DNA of 64,000 bases from Flavobacterium gyeonganense (lineage in GTDB: Bacteria > Bacteroidota > Bacteroidia > Flavobacteriales > Flavobacteriaceae): contig NZ_CP121112.1 of the NCBI RefSeq assembly GCF_029625295.1, positions 4,526,001 to 4,590,000 of the forward strand, read 5' to 3'. Each line of letters starts with the position of its first letter. Within the stretch, counting starts at the first letter, position 1. Below are positions 26,623-37,041 of this stretch, one piece after another. The notes beneath the pieces are model-generated. The model did not search any database and was not told the origin of the DNA. It saw nothing but the letters and a program-made list of their open reading frames with translations. A program made the translations under genes and the position numbers.

Positions 26623-27114
26623 TTGTTTTATTCTTTGTATCCAAGGCTTGTAAGTTATAGTTTTGGTTTAGTAAAAGATATTTTTATTGCTGAAGAAGTG
26701 GTCGAAAATGTGATGTTGCAGCTTTGGGAAAATCGTTTAAGGTTTGAAAAAGTCAACGATGTCAAATCGTATCTGTATACCATAGTCAAAAACGGTTCTG
26801 TTGCCGCTCTTAAAAAACAGCAAAAAAGTATCCAGCTCGATGAAACATTTTCAGATGAACCATCAGAATTTGATTTTAATATCCTGCAGGAAGAAGTATA
26901 TTCGGTTTTAATAGAAGCTTTGAATTCATTGCCTGAAAAATGCAAAGAAGTTTTTGAGTTATCCTGTTTAGAAGGAATGAAATACAAAGATATCGCCGAA
27001 CAGCTTGATATTTCTGTCAATACAGTTAAATCACAACGTGCCCGGGCCATCGAATTATTAAAAGTAAAACTGAAAAACCATTCAGAACTTTTATTTATTT
27101 TATTATTTCTTTAA
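26623..27114 (+). CDS. ECF RNA polymerase sigma factor (FecI-like)
   Basis: Region 2 is seen in LFYSLYPRLVSYSFGLV and DVKSYLYTIVKN; region 4 in ALNSLPEKCKEVFELSC and YKDIAEQLDISVNTVKSQRARA. No ATG exists in this frame near the 5' end. TTG 26623 gives 163 residues, but the frame is open upstream and encodes KIDETYYKEL, which continues the usual N-terminus of the family. The true start may therefore be a rare codon (ATT 26599 or ATT 26572), or the sequence may hold an error. FecI-type sigmas in Bacteroidota activate the adjacent SusC/SusD genes after a signal passes through SusC and FecR. A good promoter lies at 26544. Confidence 0.85.
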   Translation: MFYSLYPRLVSYSFGLVKDIFIAEEVVENVMLQLWENRLRFEKVNDVKSYLYTIVKNGSVAALKKQQKSIQLDETFSDEPSEFDFNILQEEVYSVLIEALNSLPEKCKEVFELSCLEGMKYKDIAEQLDISVNTVKSQRARAIELLKVKLKNHSELLFILLFL

Positions 27115-27213
27115 AATTTTTTAAAAATCTTTCCACCCATTTTTGGTGTTTCGTACTCTTAGTTATATAACATTTACTTAAACTGTTAATAACCGATACT
27201 TAATATTAAAAAT

Positions 27214-28416
27214 ATGTCTTTAGGAAAGAAAGAATTTATAGTCGCTGACCTGATAAGAAAAGAGTTGCTTTTAGGGAAATTGTTCACAGAAGAGAATGCT
27301 TTTTTGCAGGAATGGCTTTCGTTACCCGAAAATGAAGTGTATTATCAAAAGGTTATTGATTTTGAAACTTTAAAATCAAAAGAATCATTTTATAGTGCCA
27401 TTGATACCGATATGGCTTTTGAAAGGATCAGAGAAAAGATCAGTCAGAGTAATACGCATGCTGTTCCTCTTTACAACTATAAAAAACTTTTCAAATATGC
27501 TGCTGTTTTTTTGGTTTTACTTAGTGTTACTGCTGTTTTTGTTTTTAAAAATAATGGAGAAAATCAGAAACCAAAAACGATAGTCACCAGTATTACTCCC
27601 AAATACAATAGTCCAACTTTGGTCCTGGCAGACGGAACCGTAATAGCGTTAGAGGCCAAAAAGGAAAAGATAATTTCAAAAAATGGCGTAATCTCCAATG
27701 TAAATAAGGTTTTGGTTTATGATGCAAAAGATTTAAAAGGAGCTGCATCAGGAGAAAATACCTTAATTGTGCCTGTTGGCGGTATCTACGCCGTTAATCT
27801 TTCTGATGGGACAAAGGTCTGGCTGAACTCAAAATCGTCATTAAAATATCCTGTTGAATTTTCTGGTAATAAACGAGCCGTGACCCTTGAAGGAGAAGCC
27901 TATTTTGAAGTAAGCAAAAATTTGCACAGTCCTTTTACTGTTAAAACGAAATCAGGAAACATTACGGTTTTAGGAACACATTTTAATGTAAGTTCTTATA
28001 AGGAAGACGATGTATTCACAACTACCCTTGCCGAAGGAAAAGTAAAAGTTTCTGATTTTGCTTCTGAAGAAAAAGAATCCATTGTTTTAAATCCGGGGCA
28101 GCAATCACGCGTAAATATTAAAAATGATGGTTCTGTAACTGTTGCAGCAGTTGATCCCACAGTATATACAGCCTGGAAAGACGGAAAATTTTATTTCGAA
28201 AATGAAAACCTGAAAAGCATACTAGCAAAAATGTCAAGATGGTACAACTTCACTGCAAAATTTGAAAACAAATCGCTGGAGCAGATTAGATTTACCGGAA
28301 TTGCTTTAAAGGAAGAACCAATTGACCGTCTGCTTGATATTATCAGTAAAGTATCGAATGTGAAATATAAAATAACCAAAGTAAACCAAACCTATGAAGT
28401 AACCGTAAGTAAGTAA
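27214..28416 (+). CDS. FecR-family anti-sigma factor
   Basis: 400 residues. The cytoplasmic N-terminal ~90 residues (sigma-binding part) are followed by a single membrane span (LFKYAAVFLVLLSVTAVFVF, ~residues 91-110). The periplasmic FecR domain holds VPVGGIYAVNLSDGTKVWLN, LEGEAYFEV and VLGTHFNVSSY. A C-terminal domain (YFENENLKSILAKMSRWYN ... VKYKITKVNQTYEVTV, DUF4974 type) would contact the STN domain of the TonB-dependent transporter. It follows the sigma gene by 99 bp and precedes susC, the standard order of Fec-like trans-envelope signalling. Confidence 0.92.
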   Translation: MSLGKKEFIVADLIRKELLLGKLFTEENAFLQEWLSLPENEVYYQKVIDFETLKSKESFYSAIDTDMAFERIREKISQSNTHAVPLYNYKKLFKYAAVFLVLLSVTAVFVFKNNGENQKPKTIVTSITPKYNSPTLVLADGTVIALEAKKEKIISKNGVISNVNKVLVYDAKDLKGAASGENTLIVPVGGIYAVNLSDGTKVWLNSKSSLKYPVEFSGNKRAVTLEGEAYFEVSKNLHSPFTVKTKSGNITVLGTHFNVSSYKEDDVFTTTLAEGKVKVSDFASEEKESIVLNPGQQSRVNIKNDGSVTVAAVDPTVYTAWKDGKFYFENENLKSILAKMSRWYNFTAKFENKSLEQIRFTGIALKEEPIDRLLDIISKVSNVKYKITKVNQTYEVTVSK

Positions 28417-28420
28417 AAAA

Positions 28421-28448
28421 ACCGGAAAATATTGCAGTATTTCCCGGC
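28421..28448 (+). terminator. Imperfect hairpin between fecR-like and susC-like genes
   Basis: CCGGAAAATA and TATTTCCCGG pair with one mismatch around a short loop. No T run follows, so it is at most a partial terminator or attenuator. Confidence 0.35.
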
Positions 28449-28509
28449 TAGTATTGTTCAGTCGAAAAAAGAGTTCGAAATCAATTAACCAACCAAAACA
28501 TTTAAAAGT

Positions 28510-31500
28510 ATGAAAAAAAACCTATCCGCAAAAGATTGTGGGGTAAAATCCGCTCTTTGGGATAAATTTCTTAGCATTATGAAGAAATCCCTACTATTAT
28601 CCATTTTTTTAGGCCATATTGTTGTTTTTGCCTACTCGCAAAAAGTAACAATAAAGGCAAAAAATCAATCTATAGCTACTGTTTTAAAAAACATTACAAG
28701 GAAAACTAACGTAGAGTTTTTTTATAGTGATGATGTCTTTAATGCTCAGGGAAAAGTAAATTTAGAAGCGAATAATGCTGATGTAATAGCTGTTGTCAAA
28801 GAACTTATTGGTGATGGCTACAAAGCAGAATTTATTAATGACAAATTGATTGTCATTTCTATAAATGACAAAGTTAAAACCGTGACTGCTTCAGTAATAG
28901 CAGAGAAGGTAAAAATAAAAGGAGTTGTAACCAATTTTAAAAAAGAATTTTTAATTGGAGCCACGATCTGGCTAAAAGGAACCAGAGATATGGCCACGAC
29001 CAATTTTGACGGTTCATATGAAATTATGGCTAAAAAGGGAGACGTGCTCGTTTTTGAATACATGGGTTACAAAAAGCTGGAAGTAACTGTTGGGGATAGT
29101 TTAATTATTAATCCAATTATGCTGGAAGATGTCAACAAACTGGATGAAGTAAAGATCGTTTCTACAGGTTATCAAAACATTGATAAAGAACGTTCAACAG
29201 GATCTTATGCAGTAATTACGGCAAAAGATTTAGAAAAAATCCCTGTTAACAACGTACTCCACAGATTAGAAGGTCAGGTTGCTGGTCTTCAGCTGGATGT
29301 TCAGGATCCTGATAATACTTTTGTGTATCAAAATAAATTTGGAAATAATCAAGGAAAAGGGAGTTATAATGTTGCTATTAGAGGTAAATCTACTTTTGAA
29401 GCTGGCGGAACTAATGCAATGCCTTTACTTGTTCTTGACGGAACACCTACAGAATTAGATATTAGAACGATAAACCCAAATGATATTGAAAAAATTACTT
29501 TTCTGAAAGATGCCGCTGCGGCTTCTATCTATGGGGCAAGAGCAGCAAACGGAGTTATAGTTATTAATACCAAAAAAGGGAAACAAGGACAAACGAGAAT
29601 CAATTTTTCTCAGAATTACACTTTCTCCAATAGACCTTCTTTATCAAAATTGCCATTGATGAATTCATCTCAGGTTTTAAATTTAGAGCAGGAATTTGTA
29701 GATAAAAATCTGGTTACAGATCCAAAAAATATTACTTATATGCTTACTTCGCCTGTTAGTCAGGGTATGGACTTAATGTTTCAATACAGGAGAGGTGATA
29801 TTACTTTAGCACAAAGAGATGCTGGATTAGATATTTTGCGTCAACGTAATACCTATGGTCAGACAGAGAAATATTTACTACAAGCTTCAACAAGTCAAAA
29901 TTATGATTTGTCCTTTAGTGGAGCAGAGAATGATTATTCTTATTTCATGTCTGGTTCTTATTCTAAAGAAGAAACCCAGACAAAAGGAAAAGACGGACAG
30001 CGTTTGACTTTATTGTCTAATCAGGATTTTAAGCTTTTTAATTATGTGAAAATGACAACGAACTTAAGAGGTTCTATCTTCAAATACAATGACAATGGTT
30101 TGGGACTTTCTCCTTTAGGAACATCACTAACTACTTTATTGCCTTACGATCAAATCGTTGGAGATAATGGTAACTCAGTCGATTATTATCGTCGTTATTA
30201 TGCCGGACAAACAATTCCGTTGGAGCAAAGAGGCTATTTACCGTGGACTTACAATTATATTGACGAATTAAACAATTCGGATAAAACGATGAATGAGCAG
30301 AATTTTGGTGCTACCGTTTCAGCTACACTTCCTTTATTAAGAGGTTTAGATGCTGTTGGTACGTATTCTGTAGAAACATCAACATCAACAAGTAATAATA
30401 TTTTTAATGAAAATACGTATTATACCCGCGATGCTGTTAATTCAGCTACATCAATAAGCAGTAACGGCGATTTAGTGTACGGAATTCCGTTAGGAGGAAT
30501 TTTTCAAAGCAATAGATTTGGAAGAACCAGTTCTACTATGAGAGGACAACTAAATTATGACGGTATTATTGGCGAAGATCATTTGATTAATGCTATCGGA
30601 GGTATCGAAGCCAGAGAAACGGGAAATACTCAGGATTCGAGAACACTTTACGGCTACAATTCAAAAACTCAAACTTCTATAGATTTACCATCGCAAAATT
30701 ATGTAGACGTTAACGGCTATAATTACATTATAGGTAATGGAAATGTGCATAAAGATTTCAAAAGAAGATTTTTATCTTATTATGCGAATGCCGGTTATAC
30801 TTTCAAAAATAGATATACACTTACAGGAAGCGCAAGATTAGATGACTACAACAATTTTGGAGTAAGTAAAAAATTAAGACGAACACCATTATGGTCTACC
30901 GGAGCAAAATGGAATATTAAAGATGAAAATTTTCTTAAAGATGTAAGTCTGGTTAATAATTTAAGTTTTAGAGCCAGTTATGGATATAGCGGAAATATTA
31001 ACTTAGAAGTTTTTCCATTTACCAATGTCAGTTTAGCGGATTTAGATACTTTTTCGCAACAGCCTTATGCTTTTATTAGCCAACCGGCAAATCCTAATTT
31101 ACGTTGGGAAAAAACGGGAATCTTAAATTTTGGATTGGATTTTTCGATCTTCAACAGCAGATTAAATGGTACGGTAGAATATTATAAAAAAAATAGTAAA
31201 GATTTAATTGTAGACTTTCCTGTTTCACCATTTTACGGAGCGCCAAACAATACATTGGTACAAAATGCTGCAACTTTAGAAGGGCATGGAATCGATTTAA
31301 GTTTAAACGGAGTTATTCTGAAAACAAAAGATTTTTCATGGAATTCGGCTCTTGTAGTTTCTTTTAACAATACAGAAGTTACAGATACCCGTCTTCAGAA
31401 TTACAGTTCTTATTTAAACGGTACAGGGTCAACACCACCAATTGAAGGTTATCCTTTAAATAGTGTCTTTGCTTTCAGATCTGCAGGTTTAGATGCAGCC

Positions 31501-32100
31501 GGTAGAACCCAGGTATACGATAAAGCAGGGAATATTGTAAATTCTTTTACGTCTTTAAAAGAAATCGGCGATATGAAATATATGGGAACCAATATCCCTT
31601 CTTATTACGGAAGCTTTAGCCAGACTTTCAATTATAAAAAATTATCATTGTACGTTTTAGCAACTTATAAATTTGACTATGTATTGTTTAAACCAACTTA
31701 TGGAGGGTACGTAAACAGACAGGGAAGATTCAACCAATACGATTTAAATACAGATATTGATCAAAGATGGAGAAATCCGGGAGACGAAGCTACGACTTCT
31801 GTACCAGGAATTCAGGGATCAACAGGGTTAAGTTATGTAAGATATGTTTTTGGAGATGACCAGGTTATTGACGGAGATCATATTCGTTTCAGAGAGCTTT
31901 CTTTAAAATATGATTTGACCAGCCTGATTGACAGAGGATTTGTAAGAGGTGCTTCTATATCTTTTGCAGCCAGAAATCTTGGTTTCTTCTGGAGAAAAAA
32001 CAAAGATGGTTTAGATCCGGATTTTATGCCTTATACAGGAATTAATATGAAACTGCCGGCAATGGCAACGTATTCAATTAGTTTTAATGTTAATTTTTAA
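28510..32100 (+). CDS. SusC/RagA-family TonB-dependent transporter with N-terminal STN signalling domain
   Basis: 1196 residues. ATG 28510 gives a 23-residue pre-extension; ATG 28579 starts at the hydrophobic signal (MKKSLLLSIFLGHIVVFAYS). After it come an STN domain (VTIKAKNQSIATVLKNIT ... INDKLIVIS), a CarboxypepD-regulatory-like domain (VKIKGVVTNFKKEFLIGATI), the plug with SusC signature (LVLDGTPTELDI, FLKDAAAASIYGARAANGVI), and a beta-barrel ending in the aromatic strand YSISFNVNF. It imports a ligand across the outer membrane with SusD and signals to FecR through STN. The substrate cannot be told; the neighbours are a thioredoxin-like protein and a hydrolase rather than glycosidases, so a peptide or metal-complex ligand is as likely as a glycan. 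Confidence 0.92.
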   Translation: MKKNLSAKDCGVKSALWDKFLSIMKKSLLLSIFLGHIVVFAYSQKVTIKAKNQSIATVLKNITRKTNVEFFYSDDVFNAQGKVNLEANNADVIAVVKELIGDGYKAEFINDKLIVISINDKVKTVTASVIAEKVKIKGVVTNFKKEFLIGATIWLKGTRDMATTNFDGSYEIMAKKGDVLVFEYMGYKKLEVTVGDSLIINPIMLEDVNKLDEVKIVSTGYQNIDKERSTGSYAVITAKDLEKIPVNNVLHRLEGQVAGLQLDVQDPDNTFVYQNKFGNNQGKGSYNVAIRGKSTFEAGGTNAMPLLVLDGTPTELDIRTINPNDIEKITFLKDAAAASIYGARAANGVIVINTKKGKQGQTRINFSQNYTFSNRPSLSKLPLMNSSQVLNLEQEFVDKNLVTDPKNITYMLTSPVSQGMDLMFQYRRGDITLAQRDAGLDILRQRNTYGQTEKYLLQASTSQNYDLSFSGAENDYSYFMSGSYSKEETQTKGKDGQRLTLLSNQDFKLFNYVKMTTNLRGSIFKYNDNGLGLSPLGTSLTTLLPYDQIVGDNGNSVDYYRRYYAGQTIPLEQRGYLPWTYNYIDELNNSDKTMNEQNFGATVSATLPLLRGLDAVGTYSVETSTSTSNNIFNENTYYTRDAVNSATSISSNGDLVYGIPLGGIFQSNRFGRTSSTMRGQLNYDGIIGEDHLINAIGGIEARETGNTQDSRTLYGYNSKTQTSIDLPSQNYVDVNGYNYIIGNGNVHKDFKRRFLSYYANAGYTFKNRYTLTGSARLDDYNNFGVSKKLRRTPLWSTGAKWNIKDENFLKDVSLVNNLSFRASYGYSGNINLEVFPFTNVSLADLDTFSQQPYAFISQPANPNLRWEKTGILNFGLDFSIFNSRLNGTVEYYKKNSKDLIVDFPVSPFYGAPNNTLVQNAATLEGHGIDLSLNGVILKTKDFSWNSALVVSFNNTEVTDTRLQNYSSYLNGTGSTPPIEGYPLNSVFAFRSAGLDAAGRTQVYDKAGNIVNSFTSLKEIGDMKYMGTNIPSYYGSFSQTFNYKKLSLYVLATYKFDYVLFKPTYGGYVNRQGRFNQYDLNTDIDQRWRNPGDEATTSVPGIQGSTGLSYVRYVFGDDQVIDGDHIRFRELSLKYDLTSLIDRGFVRGASISFAARNLGFFWRKNKDGLDPDFMPYTGINMKLPAMATYSISFNVNF

Positions 32101-32111
32101 TTTTTTTAAAG

Positions 32112-33509
32112 ATGAAAAAATATTTAAAATACATCACAGTTGTTGCATTAGGAACAATTGTTTTAAGTTGCGATAATTACGTCGATATCAAGACCGAAGG
32201 AAAATTAATACCGGAAGAAACATCAAATTACAGATACCTTCTGCAAAATACAAGCACATTAGACAAAGCCTATGGTAATGTAGATATACCTTCAGATGAT
32301 ATCAGTTTTCAAAATGAGGCACAAACTACTGCATTAGGCGCATCCGATTATTATCGTCCTTTTACTAATTTGTATAAATGGTCTGACGTTGTTTATTCTG
32401 GCAGTGAGATAGATTATGATATGAATGCTTTGTATAATGCATTATATAGTGTTAACATCGTTATCAATGAAGTAATGAAAAGTAAAAATGGAACAGAAGC
32501 TCAAAAAGTAGCCATAAAAGGTGAGGCAGAAGTACACCGTGCCTTCATCTTTCTGACGTTAGTAAATACTTTTGGAAAAGCGTATGATGCTACAACGTCT
32601 GCGACAGATCCAGGAATTGTGCTTTTTACAACTCCAACAGTATCAGAAGATATTAAAAGAACTTCGGTTCAGGAGGCTTACGATGTGATTTTGAGTGATC
32701 TTAAAGACGCTGTGAATTCAGGATTAAAACCGGTTAATTCTGGTAATAATGTTGCATTTCCTTCACAGGCAGCGGCTTATGCACTTTTGTCCAGAACCTA
32801 TTTATATATGCGTAATTATCCTTTAGCATTAGAAAATGCCGAAAAATCTTTAGCATTACAAAGTACATTGAACAATCTGGCAGATTATGAATTTACATCT
32901 TTTCCGTCAAGAAAACAGGATAAAGAATTAATATTATCAAAATGGAATGGTTATAACTCCTTTAGTTATTCACCGCAAATATTATCGTTGAGCAATGAAT
33001 TAATCAATTCGTTTGACACTAATGATTTACGTTACGTATTGTTTACACAGCCATCAAGTAATTTTAATTTTGATTATACAATTGGAAGAACTTATGCTAA
33101 AGAAGGTTTAACAGGAGAAAGCAGAAATGCAGGACCAACCGTACCGGAAATGATGCTTATAAAAGCAGAATGTCTGGCAAGATCAGGTTCCGGTAACTTA
33201 GCTATGGCAGAAATAAATAAGTTAAGAGAAAAAAGATTCAGAGCAGGAGAATATGTTGCCTTAACGGCTACTGACAATAAAGATGCTTTGATTAAAGTTT
33301 TGGCAGAAAGAAGAAGGGAGCTAATGGGAACAGGCGGTTTTAGGTGGTTTGATTTAAAACGACTGAACAAAGAACCTGAATTTGCTAAAACAATTACACA
33401 TGTTTTTGGTACACAGTCTTTCACACTTGCTCCAAATAGTGAACGTTATCAAATGCCATTTGCCCCAATTTATTTTGATTACGCTCCAAACCTGCAACAA
33501 AACCCATAA
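32112..33509 (+). CDS. SusD/RagB-family outer-membrane lipoprotein
   Basis: 465 residues. The lipoprotein signal MKKYLKYITVVALGTIVLSC has its lipidated Cys at 20. TPR-like helices with the SusD hallmarks are visible: ALYNALYSVNIVINEV, GEAEVHRAFIFLTLVNTFG, AAAYALLSRTYLYMRNYPLA, PEMMLIKAECLARSG, AERRRELMGTGGFRWFDLKR. It forms the lid of the SusC transporter encoded 11 bp upstream. Confidence 0.92.
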   Translation: MKKYLKYITVVALGTIVLSCDNYVDIKTEGKLIPEETSNYRYLLQNTSTLDKAYGNVDIPSDDISFQNEAQTTALGASDYYRPFTNLYKWSDVVYSGSEIDYDMNALYNALYSVNIVINEVMKSKNGTEAQKVAIKGEAEVHRAFIFLTLVNTFGKAYDATTSATDPGIVLFTTPTVSEDIKRTSVQEAYDVILSDLKDAVNSGLKPVNSGNNVAFPSQAAAYALLSRTYLYMRNYPLALENAEKSLALQSTLNNLADYEFTSFPSRKQDKELILSKWNGYNSFSYSPQILSLSNELINSFDTNDLRYVLFTQPSSNFNFDYTIGRTYAKEGLTGESRNAGPTVPEMMLIKAECLARSGSGNLAMAEINKLREKRFRAGEYVALTATDNKDALIKVLAERRRELMGTGGFRWFDLKRLNKEPEFAKTITHVFGTQSFTLAPNSERYQMPFAPIYFDYAPNLQQNP

Positions 33510-33542
33510 TTCGATTAATTAAAAATGTTCACTCCAATTTTT

Positions 33543-33556
33543 TTGAGTGCACTCAA
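33543..33556. repeat. 14-bp perfect palindrome in the susD-tlpA gap
   Basis: TTGAGTGCACTCAA is self-complementary over all 14 bases and lies just before the thioredoxin-like gene. CACTC also occurs 14 bp upstream (33530-33534). It could be a regulator site or a short hairpin. Confidence 0.35.
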
Positions 33557-33571
33557 TTCAAAAAACAAAAA

Positions 33572-35575
33572 ATGAAAAATTTAAAACTGATCTTATTTTT
33601 ATTCAGTATTACAACTGCAGTATTTGCTCAGAATGCACCTGCACCTGTATTGTCTCTTTCTCCTGAACATCCTAATCCGGGAGATGAAGTTACCATTACT
33701 TATAATGCTGCAAACGGACCCTTAGCGAATGCGATGTATGTAAATGGAGTTGTATATACTTTTGATAATTTTAAATGGATTGCAAACGACATCACTTTAA
33801 AAGCAGCCGGGGATAAAAAATGGGAAACCAAAATGAAGCTTTCAAACCATGCTTCGTTTATTAATTGTGTTTTCAAATCAGATACAATAGTAGACAGAGG
33901 AGTAAAATTTCCAAATGGTTACATGTTTGCACAAGTTCCCGGATCTTATACAGGCTGGGGGATTTTGAGAAGCAGGGCCTTTCAGAATGAAGTCCCGAAT
34001 GTAGTTCATGACAGCGCATACATAGCCGATCAGGTGGGATTGATGTGGATCAATTATGAATTGCAATATCATCCGGAAAGCCGTAAAAAGATTTTTTATT
34101 ATGGCTTAAAATTAAAACAATTAACATCGGGTAAAGATGAAGGTGTAGCCATCAAAAAAGAATTGCGTGGTCTATTGGCAAATCCAAATCTGGACAATAC
34201 AACACAATACGATATTCAGAAGACTTTATTTTTATTAGAAAATCCAGCTGATAAGGTATTTATAGATTCTGTTCAAAAAGTGTTGGTAACAAAATATCCT
34301 TACGGAGTTTTAGCAAGAGACAGACAAATTCAAAAGGTATTTAGTGAAACAGATTTTAAGACTAAAGTAAAACTGTTCGCCGATTTCGAAAAGAATTTTC
34401 CACAAAGCAAATTTGAGGATGTTTACACCGATTATGAAAGTTTGTTTTACGATAAAATGGTTAAATCTATTGTTTATGGCTATATCGTAAATAATAAAGA
34501 TTATGATTACGCTTTAAACAGTGTAAAAAGAGTTTCTTTTGGCAACTTATTAGATTACCACTGGCATTTAGTTTCTATTCCTTTTGACAGAGATCATGAA
34601 GGAACTGAAAAAGCGAACATAGACACATTAAAAAAATACGCTGATATTTTTATGGCAGAACTAGAGAACAGACTAACATTTGTTCCAAAAATGTATGTAG
34701 GAAAATTATCCCTAAAAGAATGGCAGGAGCAGGCTTTGCAGATGCTTGCCAGAGAATATTTTACGTATGCTAAATTAGCAGAAAAGACAAAAAACTATGA
34801 TGTAGAAGAAAAATATTTAGCTAAAATTAAACCTCTGTTCGGCTATAATGATGCTACATATAATGAGGTTTACATCAGGATGTTATTAAGAAAACGGCAG
34901 ACAGCCGATGCTAAAAATTATATGGCACTTTCGGTAAAACAAAATCAGGTAACTCCTGAAATGTTAGCTTCTTTAAAAGAACTTTATTTGAAAGATGGCG
35001 GAGCAACAGCAGGTTTTGATGCTTACTTAGAATCTCTAAAATCTTTAAGTAATATTGAAGAGCATAAAAAGAAAGTAATCTCAGAATTAATAAACCTTCC
35101 AATTGCAGGTTTTGATTTAGAAAGCAGTAAAGGCGGCAGAGTAAAACTGGCTGACCAGAAAGGAAAAATTGTAGTACTTGATTTCTGGGCTATGTGGTGC
35201 GGACCATGTAAAAATGCAATGCCGGGAATGCAGATGGCAGTCAATAAATACAAAAAGGATGAAAATGTAAAGTTCTATTTTGTAGATACAATGGAATATA
35301 TCAAGGATTACAAAGAACAAACTCAGGCTTTCATCAAAGAAAAAGGATTTGATTTTAACGTTCTTTATGATGGAAAAAATCCTAAAACAGGAAAAATGGA
35401 TGTTGCTTATGAACAGTACGCAAAAGCATTTAAATTTTCCGGAATTCCGGAGAAAATGATTATTGATGCAAGTGGAAAATTACGTTGGATGTCTAATGGT
35501 TATTTTGGAAGTCCAAGCGAATTAGTAGATGAAATTTCAATTGTTGTTGAGCATTTAAAGGCAGAGAAAAAATAA
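33572..35575 (+). CDS. Exported TlpA-like thioredoxin-fold protein with long N-terminal region
   Basis: 667 residues with a signal peptide (MKNLKLILFLFSITTAVFAQ). The first ~500 residues are an Ig-like start (VLSLSPEHPNPGDEVTITYN) and then a helical region of unknown fold. The last ~150 residues are a TlpA/ResA-type thioredoxin domain with active site FWAMWCGPCKNAMPGM (CGPC) and a cis-Pro region near FSGIPEKMIID. These periplasmic proteins reduce or isomerise disulfides. The electron donor may be the DsbD-like protein at 37042. Its stop codon overlaps the start of the next gene by one base (TAATG). Confidence 0.85.
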   Translation: MKNLKLILFLFSITTAVFAQNAPAPVLSLSPEHPNPGDEVTITYNAANGPLANAMYVNGVVYTFDNFKWIANDITLKAAGDKKWETKMKLSNHASFINCVFKSDTIVDRGVKFPNGYMFAQVPGSYTGWGILRSRAFQNEVPNVVHDSAYIADQVGLMWINYELQYHPESRKKIFYYGLKLKQLTSGKDEGVAIKKELRGLLANPNLDNTTQYDIQKTLFLLENPADKVFIDSVQKVLVTKYPYGVLARDRQIQKVFSETDFKTKVKLFADFEKNFPQSKFEDVYTDYESLFYDKMVKSIVYGYIVNNKDYDYALNSVKRVSFGNLLDYHWHLVSIPFDRDHEGTEKANIDTLKKYADIFMAELENRLTFVPKMYVGKLSLKEWQEQALQMLAREYFTYAKLAEKTKNYDVEEKYLAKIKPLFGYNDATYNEVYIRMLLRKRQTADAKNYMALSVKQNQVTPEMLASLKELYLKDGGATAGFDAYLESLKSLSNIEEHKKKVISELINLPIAGFDLESSKGGRVKLADQKGKIVVLDFWAMWCGPCKNAMPGMQMAVNKYKKDENVKFYFVDTMEYIKDYKEQTQAFIKEKGFDFNVLYDGKNPKTGKMDVAYEQYAKAFKFSGIPEKMIIDASGKLRWMSNGYFGSPSELVDEISIVVEHLKAEKK

Positions 35576-36990
35576 TGAAAGTTTTATTTAATTTAAACAG
35601 AAACAGCGTCTTTTTTGGATTGGCAATTTTCTTGATGATGACCAGCCAGTATAGTTTTGCACAAACTATCTGGCAAGGCCAGCATCATTCATACAGAGTT
35701 GTTTTGTCAGGAGATTTGGCGAAATACAAAACCGATTCGCTAAGTGTTAAAATACCTGAATTAGAAATTGATAAAAAAGTAGTAACCACCATAAAAGGAG
35801 ACAGCATATCTTTTAAAAATGAAATGTATGGTTTTTCTTTTAAAGGGAAATATAATGCAGACAAAACGGCTATTTCAGGAATTTTTGACTATTATTCCAT
35901 TCCAAATACAAATATTATTTTAAAGAAAGAAAAAGAAGTACAGCCTCTTTATTTTGCACAACATCCTAAAAAGCCATATCCGTATCAGGTTATTGATATG
36001 ACTTTTTTGGGAAAAAGCACCAAACTAACTTACGGAGGCACATTAACAATCCCACAAGGGAAAAAGAAATATCCGCTGGCAATTTTAATTTCAGGGACAG
36101 GTCAGCACGATCGTAATTACACCTACATGGGAAGAGAATTTTTTACGGTTTTGGCAGACGAACTGGCCCGAAAAGGAATTGCTTCGCTTCGGGTTGACGA
36201 CAGAGGAATTGGCAAAACATCCGGCAATTTCAAAGAGTCAACCACCGGGGATTTTGCTGATGACGTAGATGCTCAGATCGCTTATTTAAAAAGTGATAAA
36301 AATATTGATGCCTCACATATCGGTTTAATAGGACACTCTGAAGGCGGTATGATTGCCTCTATCGTGAGTGCAAGAAATAAAAATGTAAAATTCATGGTGA
36401 GTTTGTCAGGCGTCGCTGTTAGCGGGCTGGAAATGCTGAACCTGCAAAATACTGCAATTTTAAAAAATTATGGTTTTACAGATAAAGTGGTAAACAAACA
36501 AATGGAAATGTACAACATTATGTTTAAAGCTGTTTACGATACAAAAGCAACAGATTCTGTAACACCGGTTTTGCAGGTAAAACTGGATGAGTGGATAAAA
36601 ACACAAGATTCAACTACACTAAAAGAAATTCATATGTGGGGCGGGCGTGAAAAAGATTTCATATACCGTTATGGGAATGATGCAGAACGCAAATGGTACC
36701 GATACAGCATTCACTACAATCCACAAGATTATCTGCCTAAAATAGATATTCCGGTATTTGCCGTAAACGGAGACAAAGATATCATGGTTCCTGCAGCAGA
36801 AAATTTAGGAAGCTTTAAGAAATACTTAAAAAGTACTGATGTTACGACCAAAATTTATCCGGGTCTGAACCATATGTACCAGCATTGTATAAAATGTACT
36901 CAGGCAGAAAGTAAGGAAATCGACGAGGTTTTTTCTCCCGAAGTCCTTGATGATGTTTCAAAATGGATTATGGACCGTTATAAAAAATAA
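35575..36990 (+). CDS. Exported alpha/beta hydrolase
   Basis: 471 residues with an N-terminal signal (MMTSQYSFAQ end). The core domain shows ILISGTGQHDRNYT (oxyanion region), the nucleophile elbow GHSEGG, an acid region AVNGDKDIMVP, and the base in GLNHMYQHC. This fits serine esterases/peptidases of the prolyl-oligopeptidase or YqiA-like superfamily. Translation is coupled to the upstream thioredoxin-like gene by a 1-base overlap. The substrate is unknown; an extracytoplasmic esterase acting on the imported ligand is a guess. Confidence 0.8.
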   Translation: MKVLFNLNRNSVFFGLAIFLMMTSQYSFAQTIWQGQHHSYRVVLSGDLAKYKTDSLSVKIPELEIDKKVVTTIKGDSISFKNEMYGFSFKGKYNADKTAISGIFDYYSIPNTNIILKKEKEVQPLYFAQHPKKPYPYQVIDMTFLGKSTKLTYGGTLTIPQGKKKYPLAILISGTGQHDRNYTYMGREFFTVLADELARKGIASLRVDDRGIGKTSGNFKESTTGDFADDVDAQIAYLKSDKNIDASHIGLIGHSEGGMIASIVSARNKNVKFMVSLSGVAVSGLEMLNLQNTAILKNYGFTDKVVNKQMEMYNIMFKAVYDTKATDSVTPVLQVKLDEWIKTQDSTTLKEIHMWGGREKDFIYRYGNDAERKWYRYSIHYNPQDYLPKIDIPVFAVNGDKDIMVPAAENLGSFKKYLKSTDVTTKIYPGLNHMYQHCIKCTQAESKEIDEVFSPEVLDDVSKWIMDRYKK

Positions 36991-37041
36991 TTCGTTACAA
37001 CAATTTAAATTCTGAGATATAAAATTTACTTCCAAATTGTC

